From: Chloroflexota bacterium
GTDB taxonomy: Bacteria; Chloroflexota; Dormibacteria; Dormibacterales; Dormibacteraceae
Assembly (NCBI GenBank): GCA_005880915.1
Contig: VBIW01000035.1
Location: forward strand, 124,001 to 188,000
Length of the DNA stretch: 64,000 bases
Direction: 5' to 3'
The position numbers were made by a program, and so were the translations under genes. Positions 43,825 to 52,915 of the stretch are shown here, in pieces. Each line of letters starts with the position of its first letter. The first letter of the stretch is position 1. Below the pieces are notes generated by a model. That model worked only from the letters and a program-made list of their open reading frames with translations, searched no databases and was not told the origin of the DNA.

Positions 43825-45252
43825 ATGACCCAGGGATCGTCCAGAAGGCAGGTAGTTCTGGCCACGCTGGGGGTGGCGGTGGGGTTGCTCCTGGCGGCGC
43901 TCGACCAGACCGTGGTCGGGGTCGCGATGCCGCGCATCGTCCAGGAGCTGCACGGCCTCAGCTACTACGCGTGGGTGACGACCGCGTATTTGATCACGTC
44001 CACGGCGCTGGTGCCGGTCGCCGGAAAGTTGGGCGACATGTTCGGACGGAAGCCGTTCCTGCTGGTCGGGATGGTGGGGTTTGTGGGCGCGTCGGCGCTT
44101 TGCGGCCTTTCCCAGAGCATGGTCGAGCTGGTGCTCTTCCGCGCCCTGCAGGGAGTGTTCGGAGGCGTGCTGTTCGCGTCGACCTTCGCGGTGCTGGCCG
44201 ACGTCTTTCCGCCAACCGAGAGGGCGCGGATGAGCGGCGTCTTCGGCGCTGTGTTCGGCCTGTCGTCGGTCGTCGGACCTTCCCTCGGTGGATACCTGAC
44301 CGACGGCCCGGGATGGCGCTGGGTGTTCTACGTCAACGTGCCGCTTGGGATCCTCGCGGTGCTCCTGGTCGCGGCGCAGCTGCCGTTCGTCAAGTCAAGC
44401 GCGCGGTTGCGCGACATCGACTGGATCGGCACCGGGCTGCTGTTCGCGGGACTCACGCCGCTCCTCATCGCGCTGTCGATGACGCGCGACCACGCGTGGG
44501 TGTCGGCGCAGGTTCTTGGACTGCTGGTCGTGGCCGCGGTCTCTCTTTTCGCCTTCTACTTCGTCGAGCGTCGGGCGGAGCACCCGGTTGTTCCATTCCA
44601 TCTGTTCCGGCTCAACGTCTTCGCGGTGCCTGCTGCAATTTCCTTCTTCAGCGGAGTCGGGATGTTCGGCGCGGTGATCTTCGTCCCTCTCCTTTATCAA
44701 GGTGTGCTCGGCGTCAGCGCGACGAACTCGGGCCAGCTGCTGACCCCGATGATGCTGGCGGTCGTTGTGACAAGCACCGCCACGGGCGCGCTCGTCTCCA
44801 GGATTTCCGGTTACAAGTGGCTGGGCGCCGGCGCGCTTGCGGTGATGGTGGCCGGCCTGGCCCTGCTCACGCGTGTCGTGGTAGGCTCGAGCCCGATCGA
44901 GGTCACGCGCGACATCATCGTCATCGGCGCTGGTCTGGGCGTGACGTTCCCTCTCACCTTCATCGTGATCCAGGCAGGGCTGCCCCACCGGCTGATCGGA
45001 GTCGGCACGAGCCAGCTCACGTTCTGGCGGAGTCTCGGTGGCACGATCGGGACCGCGATCCTCGGCTCGATCCTGGTCAACCGGCTGCCGGTCCCACCGA
45101 GCCGGATCGGGCTGGCCGGCACGCTGCACGACCTGTTCGTGGTCGCGGCGGTGGTGGCCGGCGTGGCAGTCATCGCGAGCGTGTTCCTGCGCGAGGTGCC
45201 GCTGACGCAACAGGCGGAGTCGGTCCCCGAAGCAATCGAAGCAGCGGCGTAG
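43825..45252 (+). CDS. DHA2-family MFS drug exporter (EmrB/QacA-like)
   Basis: A 475-residue exporter from ATG 43825 behind GGAGG at 43813-43817; the frame is open from 43774. Helix 1 has LLLAALDQTVVGVAMPRIVQEL, with the DHA2 motif D1, and motif A is GKLGDMFGRKPFLL. Motif C-like sequence VFGLSSVVGPSLGGYLTDGPGWRWVFYVNVP follows. Fourteen hydrophobic segments are expected. It probably exports drugs or metabolites by proton exchange and may be controlled by the divergent WYL regulator. Confidence 0.9.
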   Translation: MTQGSSRRQVVLATLGVAVGLLLAALDQTVVGVAMPRIVQELHGLSYYAWVTTAYLITSTALVPVAGKLGDMFGRKPFLLVGMVGFVGASALCGLSQSMVELVLFRALQGVFGGVLFASTFAVLADVFPPTERARMSGVFGAVFGLSSVVGPSLGGYLTDGPGWRWVFYVNVPLGILAVLLVAAQLPFVKSSARLRDIDWIGTGLLFAGLTPLLIALSMTRDHAWVSAQVLGLLVVAAVSLFAFYFVERRAEHPVVPFHLFRLNVFAVPAAISFFSGVGMFGAVIFVPLLYQGVLGVSATNSGQLLTPMMLAVVVTSTATGALVSRISGYKWLGAGALAVMVAGLALLTRVVVGSSPIEVTRDIIVIGAGLGVTFPLTFIVIQAGLPHRLIGVGTSQLTFWRSLGGTIGTAILGSILVNRLPVPPSRIGLAGTLHDLFVVAAVVAGVAVIASVFLREVPLTQQAESVPEAIEAAA

Positions 45253-45334
45253 CGTTGCGGATTCCGGGCGGGGTCTACGTGCCCGCCCGGATCCGGCGGC
45301 GGGGCGAACCCTAGACCTAGAATTCGAGGTCTAT

Positions 45335-45409
45335 TCCGGGATAGCTCAACGGTAGAGCAGACGGCTGTTAACCGTAAGGTTCAGGGTTCGAATCCCTGTC
45401 CCGGAGCCA
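45335..45409 (+). tRNA. tRNA-Asn (GTT)
   Basis: The cloverleaf has acceptor TCCGGGA paired with TCCCGGA, discriminator G and encoded CCA at 45407-45409. The D arm is GCTC/GAGC, the anticodon loop CTGTTAA gives GTT, and the T arm is CAGGG-TTCGAAT-CCCTG. The outermost anticodon-stem pair is a G-A mismatch. It is the likely integration site of the element to its right. Confidence 0.93.
45380..45409. other. Probable attL core in the tRNA 3' end
   Basis: Integrases of this family usually recombine in the 3' half of a tRNA gene. The element genes begin directly after this sequence and the integrase points towards it. A second copy of the tRNA end was not found by eye in this window. Confidence 0.5.
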
Positions 45410-45426
45410 ATTTCTGAACTCCAATC

Positions 45427-45512
45427 GGCGCCAGGCGCGCCCAACAGGCGACGGGCTGACAACAACCTGACAACAACCTGACAACAACAGGCAGTGTTTG
45501 GCGCCTGGGCGC
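45427..45512. repeat. Three 11-bp direct repeats flanked by an inverted repeat, near attL
   Basis: CTGACAACAAC occurs three times in tandem (45456-45488), flanked by an imperfect inverted repeat (GGCGCCAGGCGC at 45427 and GGCGCCTGGGCGCC at about 45498-45512). These are good candidates for integrase arm-type sites or excisionase sites. The 252-bp gap from 45410 to 45661 holds no gene. Confidence 0.6.
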
Positions 45513-45661
45513 CTCAGACCTAAAGGAAAGTCGGGTTCGGGACAGGTGAGTGCAGAACGCAGGCACCGAATACGAAACGACACTCTGCGATCGAGTATCC
45601 GCTGCGAACTGCGTGCCTATTTGTGTGTCAGACATTATGTGTCTCCGTAGCATGGTTAGCC

Positions 45662-46150
45662 ATGGTTGACGATGCCCATCTCGCTCAGCTGGTCATCCAT
45701 CTGAAGGTTGGAAAGTTCACCGATGAAGAGCGATCAGCCCTCGTCAATGCTTTCCGTGAGAGCGAGCTCGGTGAGGTGCGTGTTGATGAGCAGATCGTCT
45801 CCAACCTCGGCATCGGCGGGCCAGGTGGACTCCCAATCAACGTCGACGTCTGGCTGAACGTCGCTGAGGGAGCTGCCGCTGCGCTACTGGCGGTGGTGAT
45901 TCAATCGGGCGTTGCGGTTCTAGTCAAGGTAATTGGCAAGCGGCTCGTGCGGTTGGTATCGACGATCCGCACGCCCGAGAGCAAAGACGTGACTTACATC
46001 GTTGATGGCCCACAAACGATTGATGCTGTCGACGCAATACCCGCCGACTATGAAGTCGCGATCCGCACCGAGTCACGAACCCGCGTGTGGCGCGACGGAC
46101 GCTGGGAACGCTACGAGTCGACGACCAAGACTGAGCTCGGACATGATTAG
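45662..46150 (+). CDS. Hypothetical protein with one TM segment
   Basis: About 162 residues from ATG 45662; a longer frame begins at 45623. A basic/acidic N-terminal part contains IVSNLGIGGPGGLPINVDVWLNV. One hydrophobic helix (about 67-86, AAAALLAVVIQSGVAVLVKVI) follows, then a C-terminal domain ending in RVWRDGRWERYESTTKTE. No family recognised. It is the first gene of the element after the tRNA. It could be membrane-bound cargo. Confidence 0.55.
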   Translation: MVDDAHLAQLVIHLKVGKFTDEERSALVNAFRESELGEVRVDEQIVSNLGIGGPGGLPINVDVWLNVAEGAAAALLAVVIQSGVAVLVKVIGKRLVRLVSTIRTPESKDVTYIVDGPQTIDAVDAIPADYEVAIRTESRTRVWRDGRWERYESTTKTELGHD

Positions 46151-46255
46151 GTGAAACCTAATCGGGAATCGACCAAGCCGGTCAACCGTCTCACCGGGGC
46201 GGCCACGACCACATCATTGATCCTTCTCGCCCGAAATCTTTGACTGAGAACCTCC

Positions 46256-47701
46256 CTAGTCTTGTGGTGGGGACCCGCCCCTACCGTCTGCTGCGTCCTG
46301 CTGAGCAGAGCCGCCCGGTCGCACGACCCAATGCATGAAGAACTCATTGGTTGTCTCCCAATGCGTTCTCTTTTCGCTGCTGATCGTACCCGGGAGATCT
46401 CCAGTCGTCCCCTGCACTACGACGTGCGGCATAGAGGACTGCCGCGGATCGTCAGGCGGTAGCCAGTATTTAGGCGTTGCTTTGACGATTGCCTGCGCTG
46501 TCTTGTTAAACCGCGCTCCAACCGTCACGTCAGGCGGGTGTTGATACGTGTTTATCAAGTCCATGCAAGCGCGAGGGTAGCGCCATCTACTTGCAGCGGT
46601 CCTACGAACCATGAAGGCCGCGAAATTGATGAAACTAGTCAAGCCAGCGCTGACCTGCCCAGGTGACACTGGAAGTCCCTGGTGAGCAACCTTGTTGCGT
46701 ACCTCAACGATGGTTGCTGTCACGTCACCGATCGGGCAGGATTGGTCACCTGTATCCCACCGCCCACCAATTCGCGGTTCGATGTACCTGTGGCAGAGCG
46801 TCCCGACGCCCATGCGGCCTCCAAACTCGACCTCGATGTCTTGCGAAGACCTCCCTTCATCGGCAAGCAAGACACGAGCCAGTCCGAATACCAACAGCTC
46901 GAATGCGGTATTGATCGCGACGATGGCCAAGTCATGTCGGCCTTCAACAGTTGAAAGACGCACCGCAGTGTGGAACCACTCTTTGGACTTGAACACACCG
47001 TGGGTATCATCGACCGACGACGCTACAGAGCGAGTCTTTTCGGCGAGCGATCGAGTCGCGAAGGCGTTTCGAGAGCGAATCGGATTATCGTGGGCACGGA
47101 AGAAATCGAACCGGATGATCTCTCCGTCGTAGGGCCGCTGATGAAAGAACGCCATGAATTGAGGCAGATTCTCTGCCTGGACGGTTCTTACAGAGGTATC
47201 CAGCGTAAGGAACGCGAACGATCGTATCCACACATTCAAAGCGTTGAGACAGCGATTGAGATACGTCGTGGGGTGATGCGGCAGGCCGGCATCTACCTCC
47301 GATTGGAGCAATACCTTCGGTGTGATTGCTTCAACAATGGAAGCGATTTGCATCCCTGTCTCTACAGGGATGACATCGAAAGCCGTTCTGAGATCACCTT
47401 TGGCTCGGTCATGTAGCAAGTTCCGCATGGTGATTGCCATGGCTGGACTCGGTTCGATCGGCGCTGGAACAGAGGTCTGGATCGCGGCAAGCAACACGAA
47501 CGGCGGTTCCGGCAAGTTCGCGGCCGCCGATTCGGCCCATTTCTCACGGTGAAGATAAGTGTTGAACTTTGCCCCATCTAGATACGGGAAGTAGAAGGGC
47601 AACTCCAGGTAGAAATTGAGCAGCCACCATGGCGCTGGTTCGTCTGGGTCTATGAACCCTTCGGTGAACGTGCGTTCCGAAATTGGACCTGAGGCCGACA
47701 T
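46256..47701 (-). CDS. ApeA/HEPN-like putative antiphage protein
   Basis: A 481-residue soluble protein. Residues about 250-350 look like a HEPN domain. A helix AINTAFELLVFGLARVLLAD near 262-281 is followed by EVRNKVAHQG, with Arg335-Asn336 and His340, matching the Rx4-6H ribonuclease motif. The N-terminal 240 residues are a distinct domain like the variable sensor part of ApeA-type proteins. HEPN proteins cleave RNA in abortive defence. Base composition is lower in GC than neighbours, consistent with transfer. It lies between the integrase and the tRNA, a usual cargo position. Confidence 0.6.
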   Translation of the reverse strand: MSASGPISERTFTEGFIDPDEPAPWWLLNFYLELPFYFPYLDGAKFNTYLHREKWAESAAANLPEPPFVLLAAIQTSVPAPIEPSPAMAITMRNLLHDRAKGDLRTAFDVIPVETGMQIASIVEAITPKVLLQSEVDAGLPHHPTTYLNRCLNALNVWIRSFAFLTLDTSVRTVQAENLPQFMAFFHQRPYDGEIIRFDFFRAHDNPIRSRNAFATRSLAEKTRSVASSVDDTHGVFKSKEWFHTAVRLSTVEGRHDLAIVAINTAFELLVFGLARVLLADEGRSSQDIEVEFGGRMGVGTLCHRYIEPRIGGRWDTGDQSCPIGDVTATIVEVRNKVAHQGLPVSPGQVSAGLTSFINFAAFMVRRTAASRWRYPRACMDLINTYQHPPDVTVGARFNKTAQAIVKATPKYWLPPDDPRQSSMPHVVVQGTTGDLPGTISSEKRTHWETTNEFFMHWVVRPGGSAQQDAADGRGGSPPQD

Positions 47702-47822
47702 GAACTTCCACCGAGTCTACGGTCGATGGCACTCGGAACAAGGCTCACGGACGAGTTGCGCAGATCGGCGCGAATTGGGGCGCAACAATCCGTCCGAGAA
47801 CCGCCCTCGTCGCCTTGGGCCG

Positions 47823-48953
47823 TTAACGCTCGCGCTCGTTGAGTAACGATTCCATCCGTGCAGCGGCATCCTTCCGAAGGTCGGGGACAACGTGCGTGTA
47901 TGTATTCATTGTCAGGGCGATCTGCGAGTGCCCGAGGATCTCCATGACTACCCGCGGTGAAACGCCCTGAGCAAGCAACAGAGTCGCGCATGAGTGGCGA
48001 AGATCGTGAAATCGTCGTTGCGGGAGACCGGCTTGCTCCAAGAACCGATGAAACTGATGGGTAACAACGGTTCCATCTAGGGGATAGCCATCAGGACGAG
48101 TAAACACCAGCCCCCATTCCTTCCAAGCCGGACCCGCCGCGTCGCGCTCTAGATCCTGTCTGCCGCGATGCTCTGCGAGAACACCCAACACTGTGGACGG
48201 CATCACGATGGTTCGTCGGCTTCGCGTGGTCTTAGGTTCGACCAGCTGGAAGACGCCATCAAATCGCTGCAACTGGCGGGCCACCCGCAGATAACCCATC
48301 TGCAGATCGATATCCTGCCATCGCAGTCCGAGCGCCTCGCCTTGCCGAAGGCCCATGGTCAGGGCGACTGAGTAAAGCGCTTCGAGGCGATGGCCCTTGG
48401 CTGCCGTAAGGAAGCGCCTGGCCTCTTCTGGCGAAAACGGTTGGATTTCAAACGACGCAACTCGCGGACCATCGACGAGGGCAGCAGCGTTGCGCGCGAC
48501 AAGTCCCCACCGCACAGCCTGGTTGAGCGCCGTGCGCAACGTGCCGCGAATGTACCTGACTGTCTTCGGCGATAAGGCTTGTTTCAGTTTGCGATTGACA
48601 AGCGACTGGACATGCAATGGTTCCAACCGCTCAAGGGGAATGGTTCCCAGCACTGGATTGATGTGAAGCCGGACATTCACTTCGTAACCGCGGTACGTCA
48701 TGGGTCGAATGGATGGTTCAGCAACCTCACTCAACCATTGCTTGAGGAACTCCCCAACCGTTAACCCCCGGGCGTCGGCAAGGCCAGTCGTGTTCGCGGC
48801 ATGTAGGGCAGCCGTCAGTTTGCGGTGGACTTCCTCTCTTGTGGACCCGTAGAACCACTTTCGCCGACGACCGCCGACACTAATCGCTGCTGCCCAACGC
48901 CCATCCTTGCGCTGGACAATCGTTCCTTCGTTGGCGCCCCTGTGTTTCCGCAA
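47823..48953 (-). CDS. Tyrosine recombinase (integrase)
   Basis: A 376-residue site-specific recombinase. The N-terminal arm-binding domain has DGRWAAAISVGGRRRKWFYG and the core-binding domain lies around residues 65-165. The catalytic residues are Arg203 in MGLRQGEALGLRW, Lys241, His316-x-x-Arg319 in HDLRHSCAT, His342 in ILGHSQIALTMNTY and Tyr352. The TTG start at 48953 directly follows the excisionase stop. It faces the tRNA-Asn gene, as expected for an element integrated there. Last gene of the transfer operon. Confidence 0.93.
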   Translation of the reverse strand: MRKHRGANEGTIVQRKDGRWAAAISVGGRRRKWFYGSTREEVHRKLTAALHAANTTGLADARGLTVGEFLKQWLSEVAEPSIRPMTYRGYEVNVRLHINPVLGTIPLERLEPLHVQSLVNRKLKQALSPKTVRYIRGTLRTALNQAVRWGLVARNAAALVDGPRVASFEIQPFSPEEARRFLTAAKGHRLEALYSVALTMGLRQGEALGLRWQDIDLQMGYLRVARQLQRFDGVFQLVEPKTTRSRRTIVMPSTVLGVLAEHRGRQDLERDAAGPAWKEWGLVFTRPDGYPLDGTVVTHQFHRFLEQAGLPQRRFHDLRHSCATLLLAQGVSPRVVMEILGHSQIALTMNTYTHVVPDLRKDAAARMESLLNERER

Positions 48954-49310
48954 TCACAACCGCCGCTGGGCGTACACGAACGAACTGGCTTCGGCGGGTT
49001 CGGAGTCGTTCGATCGAGAGACGGACTGTGCGACCCATTCCTCTAGGGCTTTTCGTGATACGCGCCGGCACCGGCCTATGCGCACAACGGGGAGCTCCTG
49101 ACGAGCCATCAGCTCAAAGGCTTTCGTCCGCCCGATTCCTAGTAGGCGCGCAACCTCCCGGCTGTCGATGAGGAGTGCCGTTCCGAGAGATCGCTCTGTA
49201 CTAGGATCCCCCGGCGGGGAAACCGGATGCGCCGCCGGTTTCCCCGCACCCCTTCCGCGGCGCTCAGGTGAAGCCGGTGCTGAATTGCTTGGCAGACGAG
49301 GCGATGTCAT
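48954..49310 (-). CDS. Excisionase / MerR-like HTH protein
   Basis: A 118-residue protein. Residues about 48-94 form an HTH_17 winged helix, DSREVARLLGIGRTKAFELMARQELPVVRIGRCRRVSRKALEEWV, as in recombination directionality factors. The first 45 residues are Pro/Gly-rich and disordered. It overlaps the TrbL-like gene in an ATGA and its TGA abuts the integrase start. It probably steers the integrase towards excision, and may also regulate the operon. Confidence 0.8.
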   Translation of the reverse strand: MTSPRLPSNSAPASPERRGRGAGKPAAHPVSPPGDPSTERSLGTALLIDSREVARLLGIGRTKAFELMARQELPVVRIGRCRRVSRKALEEWVAQSVSRSNDSEPAEASSFVYAQRRL

Positions 49311-50287
49311 GGCCTTGGTCGAAGCCGAGTAATCCTGGCCGTGAGTCGCCGTCGTGCCGATCGCACCAGAGGCTGCGTGAGACGACTCGCGTTGCCGAGG
49401 AGCCGGCCGGTCGGAACGAAAGACAACCCCGCACCAGTGAGACTTCGTGCCACGCTGCCGGCCTGAGCGTGGGCAAAGCGCAGCGAGGTGAAGATGACGA
49501 CCGGGGAGAAGGCAGCGATCAACAGGACCGCGACGCCTGACGCCATCCAGTTTTCGGTTGCGTCGTTGTTGGTGGGCGACACGAGTGCGCTCACGACCAG
49601 CCGAAAGCCGACGTAGACCGCGGTGGCGACGACGAACTTGGAGAGGAGGAGGCCGATCAGGAATTCGGAGAGCGTGGTCGCCGCCTTGGCGAGTCGAGGC
49701 CAGATCGACATCACGCTGACCAGAGGCACAAATGAGGCAATGGTCAGGATCAGCGCCGAACGCACGACCAGTTCAAGGTGGACCATGACAGTGAGACTGC
49801 TCAGCGAGAGCGCGGTGACGATCAGGCCGAAGGTACTGACCTGGGCACCTGTGGTTGCCGCCTGAGACGCCGCATCGCTGCTCGCAACATGGATCAGGAG
49901 CGTGTCCGTGAGCTTGTTGAAATCGGGAGACCATGCCGTGGCGAGGAGCGCCGAGTAGGCGGCGACGTACTTCACGAGGCCAAGCCCTGAATAGGCAAAA
50001 AAGGTCCCCGCGAGGACACGAGGCACGATGACCAGGCTCGTCCCCAGCGAGCCCCAGGCAATGCGTTCGATCAGTGCTAGCGCGACGATCCCGCCGGTGA
50101 GCAACAAGGAGATGGCAAGCATCCGGTCGTAGATCGGGACGATCGCCGCCAGATCCGGTTCCGAGGCCTGACCGAGTGAGGCGAGCAGCCATTTGATGCT
50201 TTCGACCGCCATGGCAGTCGACCAGTTGGCGATCGAGATCGCGACTTGGTTGGCGATCTGGTCGGCCTGCGCGCTGTAGCCGTCCAT
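49307..50287 (-). CDS. TrbL/VirB6-like conjugal transfer membrane protein
   Basis: A 326-residue protein with six or seven hydrophobic segments between residues 45 and 280 and a basic C-terminal tail, the pattern of TrbL/VirB6-type channel proteins in actinobacterial mobile elements. The N-terminal 40 residues are amphipathic. The start overlaps the preceding stop as TGATG. The assignment rests on topology and context more than on a sharp motif. Confidence 0.65.
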   Translation of the reverse strand: MDGYSAQADQIANQVAISIANWSTAMAVESIKWLLASLGQASEPDLAAIVPIYDRMLAISLLLTGGIVALALIERIAWGSLGTSLVIVPRVLAGTFFAYSGLGLVKYVAAYSALLATAWSPDFNKLTDTLLIHVASSDAASQAATTGAQVSTFGLIVTALSLSSLTVMVHLELVVRSALILTIASFVPLVSVMSIWPRLAKAATTLSEFLIGLLLSKFVVATAVYVGFRLVVSALVSPTNNDATENWMASGVAVLLIAAFSPVVIFTSLRFAHAQAGSVARSLTGAGLSFVPTGRLLGNASRLTQPLVRSARRRLTARITRLRPRP

Positions 50288-50571
50288 CAGCTGAAGAGGT
50301 GGCCGGCGTAGTTCGCCGCCGCCACTCCGATGTAGAGGAGAGCGATCGAGAAGACCGAGACTGCGATTCCGCCTTTGGCCCGCTCCCCCAGCTCACGGTT
50401 GGCGGTGAATGACGCCAGGACGAGGCCGATCAGCGAAACCACAAGACCAAGACCAGCAACCAGCGTCAACACAGCTGCCGCGTTGTTAGTCAGGTGGACG
50501 AGGCCGTGGTAAAGACTTGGCGGCAGACCTGTGAAGTCGGGCGTCACGGCGATGTCGTTGACGATCCGCAT
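50287..50571 (-). CDS. DUF6112/VirB2-like small membrane protein
   Basis: A 94-residue protein from ATG 50571, chosen for the TGATG overlap with the coupling protein stop. The pattern FTGLPPSLYHGLVHLTNNAA followed by two helices (LTLVAGLGLVVSLIGLVLASF and GIAVSVFSIALLYIGVAAANYAGH) resembles the DUF6112/pilin-like proteins of actinobacterial conjugative elements. It probably sits in the membrane with the transfer channel. Confidence 0.65.
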   Translation of the reverse strand: MRIVNDIAVTPDFTGLPPSLYHGLVHLTNNAAAVLTLVAGLGLVVSLIGLVLASFTANRELGERAKGGIAVSVFSIALLYIGVAAANYAGHLFS

Positions 50572-52076
50572 CAGTTGCTCTCTCCTTTGCCGACACGGCC
50601 GGCAGTAACGGCTGGACGGAGCTCGACCAGACGTCGCCACTCGGAAACCTGGTCCCAACGCCGCAGTTCGAGTTGAGCCGGCGGCGCGTTGGCATAGAGA
50701 AGGACGGCGCAGTGTTGCCGACGGAGCTCATCGACGGTGACGAGCGGGCGGCCCACCCGTTGCTCGCTCGAGCTGGAGCGCCAGCGATCAGAGTGCTCCG
50801 CGCGATAGACGCGGGTTTCGTCGCCGATGGAGCGACTGAATTGCTCCAGTGTCTTCAGGTCACCCTGGCCCGGCAGGAGAACGCGAGCGCGACAGTTATT
50901 CCAGATGGTCCGCGCGGCCTCAGTGCCGTATCCGGCTTCGAGTTGGGCGAGATCGTGGAAGCAAAGCAAAAGCTGGATGCCCTGGCCTGGACCACTCGAG
51001 GCGTAGCCGGCGAGGCGCGGGATCCGGGCGAAGTTGGCCGCCTCGTCGAGCGCCAGCAGCAGTCGCGGCAACAGAACTCCGCCTTGCGCTCGCGCCTTGC
51101 TTGTCGCCCGTCGCAGGAGAGACAGAAGTAACGCCGAGAACAAAGGCCGGCAGCGCTCGGCTTCCTCCGCCGGCGCGACGAGGAAGAGCGTCCCGCTTTC
51201 AGACAGGAGCTCGTCCAAGTCGAGGGAACTAGCCGACGTCTTGGTGGCTTCTGCGATCCGATCGTCATTCCAGAGCGACAAAGCGGAGCGAGCGGTCGAA
51301 GCGATCGAACCAGCCTCACGCTCGGGGGTCAAGGCAAAAGCGATGAGCATGTCCGACGCATTCGCGTCTTCGACGACTTTCGCCAGACCGAGATACTCGG
51401 GCACTGCAGTGCGATTGAGGCGCGTGAGCAGCGTTCGCATATCCCCTCCGCGCTCTCGTTCGCACACGGCAAGCCCAGTCAGGAGGCTTGAAGCCGCGAG
51501 ATACCAGTGCGACGAGTCACCACGTTTGCCTGGAGCGGTGAAGTGATCAGCCAGTTCGGCGGCCGAACCACACGAATCCACGGCGTCGAGCGGGTTCCAT
51601 GTCGCCGGCTCAAGCCCGAGTCCGCGGATCCATTCGTGTTCGCGATCGAGCGGCGCGAAGACGGCGACCGGGCCACGCAGAGCTCGGATGTGCCCAGTAA
51701 GAGCGACCAACTCTTCCTTGGTCGAAGTCGCGACTGCCGCGCCGGACCAGCCGAGCAGCGTTGGCACGACAACCGTAGATGTCTTGCCCGAGCGCTGAAC
51801 GCCAAAGAGGATGACGTTGTCTTCGGCGGGTGACTGGATCAGACGACCGGCGTGCCAGCCGAGCACGATGCCGTCGCCGTGCAGGCGCTCGGGCGACGCT
51901 GATATTCCAAGCTGAGATCGCTCGCGCGTGCGCGCCCAGCGGCTGGTTCCGTGGGTATTGGCAGCGCCGGTGGGAAGGAGCCAAAGCGGTGTCAGCTGTC
52001 GAGCCAAGTCCAGCGCGATCTCGATCAGTCCCCGAAGGAGCCCCGCGACGATGCTTGTCACGCCACGAGCTCCCAC
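50571..52076 (-). CDS. Type IV coupling protein (VirD4/TraG-like ATPase)
   Basis: A 501-residue ATPase that brings relaxase-bound DNA to the transfer channel. Walker A is GVQRSGKTS at residues 92-100 and Walker B is LLLALDEAANFARI near residue 350. STKEELV and LVTVDELRRQ fit the TraG/TraD family. The N-terminal hydrophobic stretch (about 8-35) is shorter than usual, so membrane anchoring may need the downstream membrane proteins. It overlaps the relaxase gene by 19 bp. Confidence 0.88.
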   Translation of the reverse strand: MGARGVTSIVAGLLRGLIEIALDLARQLTPLWLLPTGAANTHGTSRWARTRERSQLGISASPERLHGDGIVLGWHAGRLIQSPAEDNVILFGVQRSGKTSTVVVPTLLGWSGAAVATSTKEELVALTGHIRALRGPVAVFAPLDREHEWIRGLGLEPATWNPLDAVDSCGSAAELADHFTAPGKRGDSSHWYLAASSLLTGLAVCERERGGDMRTLLTRLNRTAVPEYLGLAKVVEDANASDMLIAFALTPEREAGSIASTARSALSLWNDDRIAEATKTSASSLDLDELLSESGTLFLVAPAEEAERCRPLFSALLLSLLRRATSKARAQGGVLLPRLLLALDEAANFARIPRLAGYASSGPGQGIQLLLCFHDLAQLEAGYGTEAARTIWNNCRARVLLPGQGDLKTLEQFSRSIGDETRVYRAEHSDRWRSSSSEQRVGRPLVTVDELRRQHCAVLLYANAPPAQLELRRWDQVSEWRRLVELRPAVTAGRVGKGESN

Positions 52077-52915
52077 TGCCGTTGGCGGATCTCTTCTTCA
52101 GTTTCCCGCTCGACCTGGCGCCGGTAGAGGCGGGCAGCGGCGCGCAGCCGGAAAAGCGACCTCGACCAGGAGAACGTTCGGACCGGTCGACGCCTCAGCC
52201 GGCGGGGATTTGCCAAGAGCAACAGGGCGGAGGCATCCGCCGCAGGACGCAGGTGGGCCGCCGATCGACGCGCGCCACCCGCGTCATTGCCTATTAATGC
52301 GGTCCGCTCAGGGACTCGCTCGCCACGCTGGCGCTCGATCTCGAGGGCGACCGCTAGCTTCATCGCAGCAAGACGCTGTTTTGTGATGTCTGCCCGGCGG
52401 TAAGCGCCGCTGGCATCGCGGTGCATGCCCGCCACGACAAGGTGGATGTGGTGGTGGCGCGTGTTGCGGTGAATCGCGGCGATCCACCTGAGGTCACCGC
52501 CGGTCTCTGCCGCCAATGCAGCAACGGCGCTTCGTGTCAGGCGCTCGAGATCGAGGCCCCGACTTTGCTCGGGGGAAATGACCAGGCGGGAAACGGCTCG
52601 CCGCCGATCGAGGATTCGGCCGTCGCGCGAGCGGAACAGCTGAGGCTCGGAACCGGCTATCGACCCCGCGACGAAGTCCACGAAGTCCTTGCGCCCCTTA
52701 GTGCCGCGGGCGCCGTGTGAGCCGAAAAGCTCCGCCCGGCTGGCCGCCTTTTCGCGGTAGGCGACGTACTTAACCAGGCCGCCGATCTTCGGCTCGACTC
52801 GCGGTTCGGGGTGGAGGTCACGGTGCTGGACGTAGCGCAGAAAGCCACTAACCGCCTGTCCCGCGTGGACGTCCGCTGGCGAGAACTTGACACGGACGAT
52901 GCACCGCTCGGTCAT
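52058..52915 (-). CDS. Relaxase / mobilization nuclease
   Basis: About 285 residues from ATG 52915, which overlaps the MobC-like stop in an ATGA; the frame extends to 53128 within that gene. The metal-binding motif is HRNTRHHHIHLVVAG, with His149 and the His154-His158 cluster, as in MOBP/VirD2-like relaxases. A candidate catalytic Tyr lies in LVKYVAYREKA near residue 50. It would nick oriT and pilot the strand. The C-terminal tail is very basic. It is shorter than many relaxases. Confidence 0.82.
   Translation of the reverse strand: MTERCIVRVKFSPADVHAGQAVSGFLRYVQHRDLHPEPRVEPKIGGLVKYVAYREKAASRAELFGSHGARGTKGRKDFVDFVAGSIAGSEPQLFRSRDGRILDRRRAVSRLVISPEQSRGLDLERLTRSAVAALAAETGGDLRWIAAIHRNTRHHHIHLVVAGMHRDASGAYRRADITKQRLAAMKLAVALEIERQRGERVPERTALIGNDAGGARRSAAHLRPAADASALLLLANPRRLRRRPVRTFSWSRSLFRLRAAARLYRRQVERETEEEIRQRQWELVA

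Noticed and set aside
45456..45488. Short CRISPR or phase-variable repeat
   Set aside because: Only three 11-bp units, non-coding, beside an attachment site; integrase binding is a better reading.
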